NCBI RefSeq assembly: GCF_023227905.1
Contig: NZ_JALOCF010000018.1
Location: 1 to 64,000 of the forward strand
Source of the DNA: Methylobacter sp.
Lineage (GTDB): Bacteria; Pseudomonadota; Gammaproteobacteria; Methylococcales; Methylomonadaceae
Direction: 5' to 3'
Length of the DNA stretch: 64,000 nt
Shown here one piece after another: positions 24,315 through 32,428 of this stretch. Made by a program: the position numbers and the translations under genes. Each line of letters begins with the position of its first letter. The first letter of the stretch is position 1. The notes under the pieces are model-generated. The model saw only the letters and a list, made by a program, of their open reading frames with translations, did not search any database and was not told the origin of the DNA.

Positions 24315-24502
24315 GAAAATGGCACGGTATGTGCTGCATGTTTTGGTTTGCACGATGAAAAACACTCCAAAACCGCATGAAAACCGGACTTAAACAAATC
24401 ATTAAACGGCTTATCGTGGCATTTCACACAGAAAAACAGGGCATATGCCACATCATCCCGTTTGGCCGAACAAATGACTTTTAAACAAGCACAGGATCCA
24501 AT

Positions 24503-24814
24503 ATGACTAAATCAGAACTTATTGATATTTTGGTTAAAAAGCGTCCGCATTTGCAGCGGAAAGATGTGGAATTGGCGGTTGCCTGTATAATCGAGCAGAT
24601 GAGCAAGGCACTGATGGCTAACGATAGAATAGAAATCAGGGGCTTTGGCAGTTTCTCCCTGCATTACCACCCGCCTTTTACCGGTCGAGACCCCAGAACC
24701 GGAGCTGAATTAAACTTGCCGCCCCGATATTCGCCCTATTTCAAACCGGGCAGAGAATTACGCCAGAGAGTCGATCTGTTAAGAACGGTTTATCGGATTA
24801 AGCAAAAAGTCTAG
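24503..24814 (+). CDS. IHF-beta-like DNA-binding protein
   Basis: 103 aa, with the HU/IHF fold. MTKSELIDILVKKRPHL and RIEIRGFGSFSLHYH closely resemble IHF-beta. The DNA-inserting arm is TGRDPRTGAELNLPPRYSPYFKPGREL, which has the usual Pro. It differs from standard IHF-beta by an extra C-terminal stretch (about residues 92-103, LLRTVYRIKQKV) and a Pro-rich arm base, so it may be a paralogue rather than the main IHF-beta. It would bend DNA as a heterodimer with IHF-alpha or as a homodimer. Confidence 0.88.
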   Translation: MTKSELIDILVKKRPHLQRKDVELAVACIIEQMSKALMANDRIEIRGFGSFSLHYHPPFTGRDPRTGAELNLPPRYSPYFKPGRELRQRVDLLRTVYRIKQKV

Positions 24815-24884
24815 CTTTAAATCAAAGCGGCTTGAACGGATGACTACAGTCTCCGTATGAGGTTTGAAGAAGATTGCAACGTAA

Positions 24885-24916
24885 AACGGCGGCCGGAAAA
24901 GTTCCCGGCCGCCGTT
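24885..24916 (-). terminator. Intrinsic terminator of the SmbP-like gene
   Basis: Perfect 12-bp GC-rich inverted repeat (24885-24896 with 24905-24916), 8-nt loop, followed on the minus strand by TTTTACG. It lies 18 bp after the stop of the SmbP-like gene. Confidence 0.75.
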
Positions 24917-24934
24917 AATCATTACAGTGTTTAA

Positions 24935-25279
24935 TTATTGACCGATAGATTGGCGCATGTGGACCATGGCTTCTTCGGTATGCTTGGTACCGACATCCGC
25001 ATGGCCTTTTTTAGCATGATCGATGGCTTCTTTTAAATGCTTCACAGCCTCAGTCATGTGCACATGCGCTTCGGCATGTTCTTTTTCCGCCGCTTCTGCA
25101 TGTTTTAAACCTTCTTCCGCATGCTTAAGCAGTTGGTCGGCATGACCGTCTTGCCCATGAGCCGTAGCCATAGCCGAATGCTCCAGCGCTTGCGCTGTAT
25201 GATGCTCGGTAGCATTTGCCTGGGAACTTAAACCAAGAGCCAGGGCGCCCATTAATACAACAATAAATTTTAATTTCAT
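24935..25279 (-). CDS. SmbP-like His-rich periplasmic metal-binding protein
   Basis: 114 aa. Residues 1-24 are a signal peptide (VVLMGALALGLSSQANA, cleavage before TEHH). The mature part is helical and built of repeated H/A/E/K heptad-like units (HAEEGLKHAEAAEKEHAEAHVHM), with about 16 His. This matches the small metal-binding protein SmbP of Nitrosomonas, which binds copper and other divalent metals. It could buffer periplasmic metals. AAGGATA precedes ATG 25279, and a strong terminator follows, so it is its own unit. Confidence 0.85.
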   Translation of the reverse strand: MKLKFIVVLMGALALGLSSQANATEHHTAQALEHSAMATAHGQDGHADQLLKHAEEGLKHAEAAEKEHAEAHVHMTEAVKHLKEAIDHAKKGHADVGTKHTEEAMVHMRQSIGQ

Positions 25280-25395
25280 GAGAATATCCTTAAGTAGTTA
25301 ATTAATATGGCAGATCACCGTAATAGCTATCGTCATCGGGGACGCTTTAGCATTACGGCTGAAGTTAGTGTAACTCATTCCGGATGTTATGTAAG

Positions 25396-26751
25396 TTACG
25401 GCATGTTTACGCTCCTCTCAAAATTGTTTACAACAATTTTGCCGCCCGACATGACCAGATCGGGATATTCCAGTGCTTTAAGGCTCTGCGCAGGATCGCC
25501 TTTCACCGCAATCATATCGGCCGGCGCTCCGGGTTGCAGGGTCCCCAACAACGGACTATTCAGATACCGGCCTGATTTCGAGGTCGCGCTACGCAAGACC
25601 TCTATAGCTTGCATGCCGGTTACGTGCATCATGGCGATAAGCTCCTGCGCATCGATGCCCCAGGGAATGTCAGGGTGCGCAATTTCAGCGCCGTATAAAA
25701 ACTCTCCTCCCAATGCCGCCAAGGCGCGGGCATTGTCAATAATGCCGGGGCATTTCGATAAGGCATCCAGCGTAGTGATTGTTTTTACGTTTTGCGCCAC
25801 CGCTTTTTTCAGCAATGCCTTGGGAATGACGCTGCATGGGATATGTGCCCATTCATCGACGCCTGCATCAATAGCAATCCTTGTACCGCTTGCCTCGCCT
25901 ATATGCGCTGTCACTTTACGCCCCTGTTTATGGGCTTCATCGACTATCGCCCTGACAATATTTATCGGCAATAGCGGCCAAGCCTTCTTTGCATCGGAAG
26001 CTTTGCGATGCGGATTGCCGTGTTTTGCACCGACATGATGGTGTTCTGAAACCCAAGGCGCACCCGCTTCGCCGCCCGGTTCCAACGCGACCTTAATCAC
26101 CACCGCGCCGCCGTTTATAAGCTTACCGACAGCCTCCCGCGCTTGTTGTTCCGTGGCTACGGCTATGGCGATATTTTCAGCCCCCAACTGCGCAATCGGA
26201 TAACCACCGGGCGCGGTAATAATCGGCCCCGAAGTCAATACGCGCAAGCTGCCGTCGCCGCCATAAGGCCGGTGCAATGGCCCGCCTACATCCCGAACCG
26301 TAGTGATGCCGTGCTTTAGAACGGTATCGGCGGCAACCTGTTGAAAGGCTAGATGGGCATGCAATTCGATAAAACCCGGCAACAGGGTTGCATCGCCCAA
26401 ATCAATGACTTTGGCATGAGCGGATTTGAATGCTTCGCGGCGGTCGATTTGAGCGATAACCCCACCAACTACCAATACCGAGACATTGCTTTTAATGTCG
26501 TTGCCGTCGAAAACCCGTGCGGCATGGATCAGAACAGGTGTTTGCCCCGTTTCCTGCGCAACGGCCAATGGCGAGTCAATGACTGCCAAGGCTAAAAACA
26601 ACAGAAACCCGCTCCGGCTAAGGAATATGCACGGAATAACCCGGCATTTTTCTCTCCTCACTCCAACCCTTTCTCGAAGGGAGATAGGATAAGTTGTGGA
26701 CATTATTTCATGCGCGTTCCTAAACATATTCATGATCACGCGTTTCATCAT
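25396..26751 (-). CDS. Exported amidohydrolase-family protein
   Basis: A 451-aa metal-dependent amidohydrolase of the imidazolonepropionase/prolidase-like type. Visible are the metal motif GFIELHAHLAF, a GITTVRDVGG block, VTAHIGEASG, HIPC and a C-terminal GTLQPGAPADMIAVKGDP. The hydrophobic stretch FLLFLALAVIDSPLAVAQET, which looks like a signal peptide, only begins near residue 49. Before it lies ISLRERVGVRRE, a translation typical of dispersed GC-rich repeats, so the original N-terminus seems extended. AAAGGATG precedes ATG 26751, 10 bp after the receptor gene, giving an operon. A periplasmic peptide- or siderophore-processing role is possible but unproven. Confidence 0.83.
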   Translation of the reverse strand: MMKRVIMNMFRNAHEIMSTTYPISLRERVGVRREKCRVIPCIFLSRSGFLLFLALAVIDSPLAVAQETGQTPVLIHAARVFDGNDIKSNVSVLVVGGVIAQIDRREAFKSAHAKVIDLGDATLLPGFIELHAHLAFQQVAADTVLKHGITTVRDVGGPLHRPYGGDGSLRVLTSGPIITAPGGYPIAQLGAENIAIAVATEQQAREAVGKLINGGAVVIKVALEPGGEAGAPWVSEHHHVGAKHGNPHRKASDAKKAWPLLPINIVRAIVDEAHKQGRKVTAHIGEASGTRIAIDAGVDEWAHIPCSVIPKALLKKAVAQNVKTITTLDALSKCPGIIDNARALAALGGEFLYGAEIAHPDIPWGIDAQELIAMMHVTGMQAIEVLRSATSKSGRYLNSPLLGTLQPGAPADMIAVKGDPAQSLKALEYPDLVMSGGKIVVNNFERSVNMP

Positions 26752-26761
26752 TTTTCATCCT

Positions 26762-28966
26762 TTAAAAGCTGATTTCCACGCCGCCATAAAAAGACAACGG
26801 CGCGCCGGCGTTTAACATCGGGTCGGTTGCCGCCGCCCTGTCCATTACATTATGGCTGGCGACGTATTGGCTATCGAGCAAGTTCCGGCCTTCGAGAAAC
26901 ACCTTGTAATGCTCATTAGACCAGCCGGTACGCATACCCAGCAGGCCGTAAGCATCGATCTTGTAAGTATTGGCAAAATCACCCCAACGCTTGCCCACTA
27001 CATCAAAAGTAGGCCCTGCAAAAAAGCCGTCGGCATGGCGATAAAGAACCTCGCCTTTCAAGAAATAATCGGGAGCCGCCGGTAAATCGTTGTTGCCGTA
27101 AACACTATCGTTATCGAACTTGAAATGGTTGGTAGTAAAACTCAGCAGAGGCTCGATAGCATGCGTGCCTTTCTGGTCAAGCGCCAGCTTGGCACTGACA
27201 ACGCCCTCAACGCCCGCATGGATCGTGTTATCGAAATTCTTTGCCAGACTCGTCCCCGGCGTCGGCGAAACGGACAGGATTTCTTTGTTAAGCCATGCGT
27301 AATACAGCGACAGATCCCACATCACATGATTCAAGTTACCGAAGTTTTGCTTGCCTCGCGTGCCTATTTCGACCGAAGTGCCTTCCATTGCCTTTAAAGC
27401 CGGATCGCCCGCGGTGGTGATGGTGTTATCGGCTAAATTATAGTTAGTCGGCGGCTCGTATAAGCGGCTGACATTGCTGTAAATACTGGCGTTTTTGCTC
27501 AGGCTGTACATCAAGCCCAAACCGGGATTAATACCGGCATAGTCGGCATTCGGATGGCTGTTGGTTCCGGTCAACGCGTTGGTGACCGGGTTAATGCCGA
27601 TATTATCGACTTCGCGATGGGCAAATACGCCTTGCAAAGCGGGCGTCAGCGTCCATTTATCGGTAATGTGCCAGTGATCCTGGGCAAAGATTTCGATAGT
27701 CTCGGCATCCTTGGTAATTCGATTAGTCTGGCCGTTGCGCCTGCCGCCGTCGTTACGATAATTACCGCCCGTTTCCGAGTTGGTGCCGTAATTCACGCCC
27801 AGCAATAAGTCATGATTGTCCAGGCGCAGGTTGTAGCGGGCTGAACTACCCCAGTCCTGCTGATTGGAATCCACCAGCATACTGAAAACCTCCTGCGGCG
27901 CCATAGGCCCGGCCCCGTCAAAATCGACCATCACCTTGTCGACTATCGGATGATAAAGCTGCTGGTTTTCGAACGAAAAGCCGACTTCGAGCGAGCTTTT
28001 ATCGTCAATCGTCCAGGTTGTTTTGTTGGCGACGCGCTCGGTCTCGGTATTTAACTGGTAATTGCCGCCGATAGCCTGGGCGCTGGCTTGGTTGGGGTCG
28101 GCATCGAATTGCGCCCGAGTCAGCTGCCCCGGCAACTGCTGGTCATTTTTAATGTAGCTGACAAAGGTACGGTTAACGACGGAATCGGAAACTTGCCAGC
28201 CGAAGTTGCTGTAAAGACCGAAGCGATCCTGCTTGTTGTGGGCGCGATAACCGTCCCATTCTTTGCCTTCGACCGTCAGCAAGCCGTCAAAACTGTCATT
28301 GAAAACCCGGCTCACCGTTCCGCGCCCGAGAAATTGGCCGAAACTGCCGCCGCTCAAGGCGAGCCTGGCCGCCGGGCTGTTATAGGCAGTGGGCGAGGTA
28401 AAATCCACCGCTCCGCCCAAGGTACTGGCCCCGTATTTAAACGCATTGCCGCCGCGTGCAACCGTTGCGAAACTCGCCGCCAACGGGTCGATGATACGAT
28501 TATGGTTATTGCCGTCGGCGGCCGTGACCGGCAAACCGTCTTGCAAAAACTTAATGCCGTTTTGGTCATAGTTAGTGGAATCCAGATTAGAACCGCGGCT
28601 GGAAAAAAACACCTCGTCATTACCGCTTTGGCTGGCTGCCCAAACACCGGGGACATAACGAAAAAAATCCGCTACGCTGGAAACGTTACGATCATGCAAA
28701 TCATTAATGTCGACCAAGCTGACGCCACCCGGCGAGCGCTCAACTTCGGCATTGGCGGCGGCAAGCTTTTGATCGCTTTTTTCCGTCACCACCAGGGTGT
28801 TAAGCTCGATATTCGATTGTTTCTCCGGTATTTCCTGTCTTGCTTTGACTATCTTTGGCAGCTCTTTCGCCGCAGCAGAACCGGAATTAAACAATAAAAA
28901 GAGAACAAATAAGGGCTCGCTTAACTGTAAAAGCGTAACAGGCCGATTGAAGGGTAAGCGCTTCAT
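26762..28966 (-). CDS. TonB-dependent outer-membrane receptor
   Basis: 734 aa. A signal peptide covers about residues 1-33. The TonB box region is LNTLVVTEK (about 56-64). The plug domain has SPGGVSLVDINDL and the RG.GNAFKYGASTLGGAVDF block (near 172-190). The barrel ends in a C-terminal aromatic residue (GGVEISF). No STN domain is present, so it does not signal through a FecR-type partner. It is transcribed with the amidohydrolase and lies divergently from an AraC regulator, which suggests a substrate-inducible uptake system. The ligand cannot be read from sequence. Confidence 0.93.
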   Translation of the reverse strand: MKRLPFNRPVTLLQLSEPLFVLFLLFNSGSAAAKELPKIVKARQEIPEKQSNIELNTLVVTEKSDQKLAAANAEVERSPGGVSLVDINDLHDRNVSSVADFFRYVPGVWAASQSGNDEVFFSSRGSNLDSTNYDQNGIKFLQDGLPVTAADGNNHNRIIDPLAASFATVARGGNAFKYGASTLGGAVDFTSPTAYNSPAARLALSGGSFGQFLGRGTVSRVFNDSFDGLLTVEGKEWDGYRAHNKQDRFGLYSNFGWQVSDSVVNRTFVSYIKNDQQLPGQLTRAQFDADPNQASAQAIGGNYQLNTETERVANKTTWTIDDKSSLEVGFSFENQQLYHPIVDKVMVDFDGAGPMAPQEVFSMLVDSNQQDWGSSARYNLRLDNHDLLLGVNYGTNSETGGNYRNDGGRRNGQTNRITKDAETIEIFAQDHWHITDKWTLTPALQGVFAHREVDNIGINPVTNALTGTNSHPNADYAGINPGLGLMYSLSKNASIYSNVSRLYEPPTNYNLADNTITTAGDPALKAMEGTSVEIGTRGKQNFGNLNHVMWDLSLYYAWLNKEILSVSPTPGTSLAKNFDNTIHAGVEGVVSAKLALDQKGTHAIEPLLSFTTNHFKFDNDSVYGNNDLPAAPDYFLKGEVLYRHADGFFAGPTFDVVGKRWGDFANTYKIDAYGLLGMRTGWSNEHYKVFLEGRNLLDSQYVASHNVMDRAAATDPMLNAGAPLSFYGGVEISF

Positions 28967-29313
28967 AATGATTCCAACGTAGTAAAGAAATACGCCTCAG
29001 CATTGGCTGAGAGTTTTTTATTCGAACCGAATCGACGCCTGGATTCGGCTCGAATACAGCCCGAAGATACTAACTAATACCGTCAGCGATTTCCTCGCGC
29101 ATTCATATGGCAAAAGGAGTATTTCTTATGCCAAAAGTAGGATTGCGCGATATGCTCCGGTTTTACTTATTTAGCGTGTGATATGACGCACTTTTTTACA
29201 TCGGTATCTTTTTTACTGCCTCCAAAAACCATTAACGCCATGAAAATAATACGTTAACAAGTCAAGGCCCGGTTTGTGCTTAATAACCTGGAGTTTTACA
29301 GCCAAGGATAATC
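28967..29313. other. Divergent promoter region, TonB receptor / AraC regulator
   Basis: 347 bp holding a 13-bp inverted repeat (29021-29033 with 29042-29054, one mismatch, 8-nt loop) and a direct repeat (29107-29142). No gene is seen; a 17-codon frame at 29128 (MPKVGLRDM...) has GGAG upstream but lies inside the direct repeat. Confidence 0.5.
29107..29142. promoter_or_regulatory. Direct repeats 21 bp apart, candidate AraC/PchR-type operator
   Basis: ATGGCAAAAGGAGTA (29107-29121) and ATGCCAAAAGTAGGA (29128-29142) match in 12 of 15 positions with a 21-bp period, two helical turns, as used by AraC-family proteins. They lie between the divergent receptor and regulator genes. Confidence 0.5.
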
Positions 29314-30315
29314 ATGGAAACAACACAAGCAACAGCGAGGCGTTGGCGCATAAGCAGCGACGAGCTGCAATTTCATCAGCTAAAAGATTGCTCGCAGCAA
29401 TCGTTACCGGAAGATTTAGGTGTCGGGCAGTCAAGAATATTCCAGCTTGACCAGGACTTGAGCTACATAGAAACCCGCTACACGCCGTCCAAAGACTTGG
29501 CTGTTTTAAGCCGGATAGAGCATCAGGAGCCGCGCCTGATGGTTACGTTAAGCTTGAAAGGACATTCCCGTTTTGCCGGCAATAGCGGCGATGAACTTGT
29601 TTTTAGCGAAGGCTACACATCGATCACAACCCTCCGCTCAAGCGTCGGCGAGCGCCACTACCAAGCCCACAAGCCCACTATGCAGCTTCGTTTCGCACTG
29701 AATAAAACTTGGCTGGACCGCTACTTTGGCGAAAACAAGGCGGCACAGCTGTTCGGCAAAAGCGGCACTCAGCTGCTCAACTATCAGCCTATCTCTCCCC
29801 AGGCCTTGTATGCGGCGCAACAATTATTAAACTGCGACGACTCCAGGGAAACCAAGCGGATATTCATGCATGGACATGCCATGTCTCTGCTGGCGTATGA
29901 ATTAAGCCATCTGTCTGAACACAAGCGCCCGAACTCATCGGGATTCAATCAAAAAGACGCCGCCATTGCGAAATCGGCCCGGGATATTCTATTCCATGAA
30001 TTTAAAAATCCTCCGTCAGTAGCAGAGCTATCGAAACGGGCAGGAACCAATCAATTCAAACTAAAAAAATTATTTCACCATTTTTTCAATAACACGCCTT
30101 ACGGTTTGTTGCTGGAAATCAGGATGAATCATGCCTATCAGTTGCTGGAATCGAGACAGTGCCAAGTCAGTGTTGCCGCAGACTTGGTCGGCTACAACCA
30201 TGCCGGCAATTTCAGCGCCGCATTTATAAAACATTTCGGCGTTTCGCCTAAGACTATCGGCAAAAGCACTGAGGTAACTATTCAACCGCCGGTTGACGCT
30301 GATGTAAGCGGATAA
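29314..30315 (+). CDS. AraC-family regulator, PchR-like
   Basis: 333 aa. The C-terminal third (about 215-315) has two helix-turn-helix motifs: PSVAELSKRAGTNQFKLKKLFHHFF and SVAADLVGYNHAGNFSAAFIKHFGVSPK. The N-terminal ligand domain with MVTLSLKGHSRFAGN resembles PchR-type siderophore sensors. It probably activates the divergent receptor-amidohydrolase operon in response to the imported ligand. AAGGATAATC precedes ATG 29314. Confidence 0.9.
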   Translation: METTQATARRWRISSDELQFHQLKDCSQQSLPEDLGVGQSRIFQLDQDLSYIETRYTPSKDLAVLSRIEHQEPRLMVTLSLKGHSRFAGNSGDELVFSEGYTSITTLRSSVGERHYQAHKPTMQLRFALNKTWLDRYFGENKAAQLFGKSGTQLLNYQPISPQALYAAQQLLNCDDSRETKRIFMHGHAMSLLAYELSHLSEHKRPNSSGFNQKDAAIAKSARDILFHEFKNPPSVAELSKRAGTNQFKLKKLFHHFFNNTPYGLLLEIRMNHAYQLLESRQCQVSVAADLVGYNHAGNFSAAFIKHFGVSPKTIGKSTEVTIQPPVDADVSG

Positions 30316-30332
30316 GCTGAAATACTAGCTGT

Positions 30333-31388
30333 TCAGCGCATCCCTAGACAAAGATTGCGAATCATGACTTCCTCATCAGCCGGGACAATCAGCACCGGCT
30401 TGCAACCCGGACGGCCGATTTTGTTGTCCCCTGAGCGATTGGCTGACTGATCCAGGGCGAAGCCAAGAAACTCCAGTGGAGCGCAGATTTTTTCCCGAAC
30501 TTCGGCGGAATGCTCGCCTATGCCGCCGGTAAAAACCAGCGCATCAATGCCGCCCGCCTTGGCCGCAAAGCCGCCTATCGCCGCCCTCACCTGACGGCAA
30601 AAATACTCGACGGCAAATTTTGCGGGTTCGCTATGGCTGGAAAGCAGCTTGCTCATCTCCGAACTTTCACCCGAAGACAAGGCCAGCAGCCACATCTTGT
30701 GAAATACCACATCACTCAATTCTTCCTGATCATATCGCTTCGCCAGCTCCAACATCACGCCGGGATCAAGGTCGCCGCTTCTCATTCCCATCGGGATACC
30801 GCCCGCCGGAGTGTAACCCATCGTGGTGTCTACAGATTTCAGGTTGTCCATCAGGCACAGGCTTGCACCGCTACCCAGGTGCGCGACGACAACCTTTCTA
30901 TAAGCCGCGTCGCCCAAAATTCCTGCAAGGGTGTCGGCGATGTAGGCGTAATTGAGCCCATGGAAGCCAAAGCGGCGCAAGCCAAGCTCGCCCGGAATCG
31001 GCAGTCGTTTGGCCAACTCGGGCAGGGTGGCATGAAAAGCCGTATCGAAGCAGACGACTTGCGGCACATTAAAATGCTGTCGGCACAAATCCAGGCCAAG
31101 CAGATTGCCCGGCAAGTGCAACGGGGCAAGATCGATCAGCCCTTGCAGCCGGGAACGTTCGGCCGCATCAACCTGTCTTGCCTGATCGCTAATATCGCCG
31201 CCATGGACAAAACGGTGCCCCACCCGCTCCGGCTTCTCACCCGCCAGATCCAGCAGCAACCGGTCGAATACTTCCCCTTGGTCATGCACATGCCCATAGC
31301 GAAAATTCCGCCGCGATCCGTCAGCGGAAAACAGGCTCGCCTTCAGCGAAGACGAGCCGCTGTTGATGGTAAGAATCGAGTAGCTCAA
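30333..31388 (-). CDS. ackA: Acetate kinase AckA (short form)
   Basis: 351 aa, in the ASKHA fold: ILTINSGSSSLKASLF at the start, the RFVHGG and FDTAFHATLP blocks, VVAHLGSGASLCLMD (phosphate loop), GIPMGMRSGDLDPG, and LVFTGGIGEHS. It interconverts acetyl phosphate and acetate with ATP. It is about 50 aa shorter than E. coli AckA; the gap lies mainly in the N-terminal half. GGAGGTG stands 7 bp before TTG 31388, which supports the TTG start. No phosphotransacetylase gene is adjacent; a phosphoketolase elsewhere could supply acetyl phosphate. Confidence 0.93.
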   Translation of the reverse strand: MSYSILTINSGSSSLKASLFSADGSRRNFRYGHVHDQGEVFDRLLLDLAGEKPERVGHRFVHGGDISDQARQVDAAERSRLQGLIDLAPLHLPGNLLGLDLCRQHFNVPQVVCFDTAFHATLPELAKRLPIPGELGLRRFGFHGLNYAYIADTLAGILGDAAYRKVVVAHLGSGASLCLMDNLKSVDTTMGYTPAGGIPMGMRSGDLDPGVMLELAKRYDQEELSDVVFHKMWLLALSSGESSEMSKLLSSHSEPAKFAVEYFCRQVRAAIGGFAAKAGGIDALVFTGGIGEHSAEVREKICAPLEFLGFALDQSANRSGDNKIGRPGCKPVLIVPADEEVMIRNLCLGMR

Positions 31389-31697
31389 TTTGCCACCTCC
31401 AGTTAAATAGTTAACTCCCGCTTTAGAGTCCGCTCACTGTATCATCCGTATAACAGCCAATTAGCAATGCAGATTAATCACTGCTTAAAGCGACACTTAT
31501 ACATTTACTCACATATTTCCTGAAATGATCAAGCCAGGGCGCCTTGCTGCGAGCTAATTAACTCAAGTGTGTCCATATTGATAATAACTAAACAGCTTTT
31601 CTTAATTCAGCATGAAATAACATCAATGCCTGGACAACGAGCACATCATCTCTATGACTGTTTGCCCGCTCCAAATAAGAATAATTATCAACAAGTG
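31389..31697. other. Intergenic region, nothing further seen
   Basis: About 310 bp, AT-rich, between ackA and the hemP promoter. I see no gene, strong hairpin or repeat in it. Confidence 0.4.
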
Positions 31698-31727
31698 TTG
31701 ACTTGCCAAATGATAATCATTATTATT
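31698..31727 (+). promoter_or_regulatory. hemP promoter with overlapping Fur box
   Basis: TTGACT (31698-31703) and TATTAT (31721-31726) are separated by 17 bp. The AAATGATAATCATTATTATT segment (31708-31727) is a close match to the Fur consensus and covers the spacer and -10. Transcription should begin near 31733-31734, at or next to the hemP ATG. Confidence 0.8.
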
Positions 31728-31733
31728 TAATCC

Positions 31734-31931
31734 ATGGATAAAAAACCTTTCATTACGCTCGAACCATTAGACATGACGCCTTCTGTAAAGCAGGACATAA
31801 CGCCGGTTTTAAGGCAGCGCTTACAAAGCGCGGAGCTATTTGGTACCGCGAACGAGGTTGTTATAGAACACGCCGGTGAGGAATACCGTTTACGTTTGAC
31901 CCGTCAGGGAAAACTAATCCTGACCAAATAA
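31734..31931 (+). CDS. hemP: Hemin uptake protein HemP
   Basis: 65 aa with the HemP core NEVVIEHAGEEYRLRLTRQGKLILTK at the C-terminus. Family members are linked to haem and iron uptake and in some bacteria (HmuP) activate a haem receptor gene. The ATG lies only 7 bp after the -10, and no Shine-Dalgarno is present, so it is probably translated from a leaderless mRNA; an internal ATG at 31773 is the alternative, but it also lacks an RBS. A long inverted repeat follows. It opens the tonB-exbBD iron block. Confidence 0.88.
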   Translation: MDKKPFITLEPLDMTPSVKQDITPVLRQRLQSAELFGTANEVVIEHAGEEYRLRLTRQGKLILTK

Positions 31932-31939
31932 TTTAGTTT

Positions 31940-32029
31940 TTGCACTTTATTGTCGGCAGGCTTTTTTCTTAACTGCAGTCCTCTCTCCTTCTGATAGTGA
32001 TGATTGAGCATGCCGACAATAAAGTGCAA
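31940..32029. repeat. 90-bp element with perfect 19-bp inverted repeats
   Basis: TTGCACTTTATTGTCGGCA (31940-31958) is exactly complementary to 32011-32029; the 52-bp centre contains TTTTTT. It lies 9 bp after hemP and before the tonB group. It may be a small mobile element or a processing/termination structure. Confidence 0.8.
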
Positions 32030-32185
32030 CAAGTAAAAATAAATAGCCAGCCATCCAATACGCCCAGGTATTGGTAGCCAGCCAATGTTAAAAGCCGCGC
32101 ACTGCAAGTAGCTAGTGCCGTCTCAACACTGTACACAACAGCTTCGGCAGATTTTATGCTGCCTGATATTTGGATGGTGAAACCT

Positions 32186-32428
32186 ATGAACTCAAATAAA
32201 CGGCATAAGAAAGTGAGCCTTTCCGGTAACGGCGATTGCCGCGTGGCATTTTGTCCGGATTGCGGCACACTGGAGATAAATTTGGGAACATCGACGATAC
32301 GCACCAATTACGAATCGTTACACCTGCTTAGCTCAGTCTTAAACCACGCCAAGGTTCGTCTTGCCCAGATTCAAAATGGGTCATTGGCAAATGACAACAC
32401 TCAAATAAGGATCGGCCGTGTTCACTAA
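32186..32428 (+). CDS. Small hypothetical protein with CPDCG motif, in the ton operon
   Basis: 80 aa from ATG 32186 (GGATGGTG upstream); the frame stays open to ATG 32156. FCPDCGTLEINLGTSTIR contains one Cys pair, followed by an amphipathic stretch SLHLLSSVLNHAKVRLAQI. The stop overlaps the GTG of tonB by 11 bp, so it is translated with it. Similar short CxxCG proteins occur beside tonB/hemP genes in other genomes, to my knowledge unnamed. One Cys pair is not enough for a zinc ribbon in the monomer. Confidence 0.65.
   Translation: MNSNKRHKKVSLSGNGDCRVAFCPDCGTLEINLGTSTIRTNYESLHLLSSVLNHAKVRLAQIQNGSLANDNTQIRIGRVH

Larger units (their letters stand above)
24141..24502. other. 362-bp intergenic region with three palindromes
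   Basis: Holds a hairpin with T7 on the minus strand (24158-24187), an 8-bp stem with 5-nt loop (24214-24234), and a 32-bp perfect palindrome (24283-24314). A minus-strand frame around 24257-24451 encodes a peptide with CVKCH; I do not accept it as a gene. The plus-strand promoter of the IHF-like gene must lie in the last 100 bp. Confidence 0.55.

Noticed and set aside
24257..24451. Minus-strand frame with CVKCH (haem c-like) in a 64-aa peptide
   Set aside because: No signal peptide or RBS, the second Cys pair is not CxxCH, and its 3' part is the 32-bp palindrome. It could be a relic but I cannot support a gene.
28088..28897. 269-codon open frame antisense to the TonB receptor
   Set aside because: The receptor on the other strand is complete and typical.
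29128..29181. 17-codon frame with GGAG upstream in the receptor/AraC intergenic region
   Set aside because: It lies inside the direct repeats, which explain the sequence better; a leader peptide is not supported.
30510..31406. 298-codon open frame antisense to ackA
   Set aside because: The opposite strand carries a clear acetate kinase; the antisense frame is low-complexity and Gln/Arg-rich.
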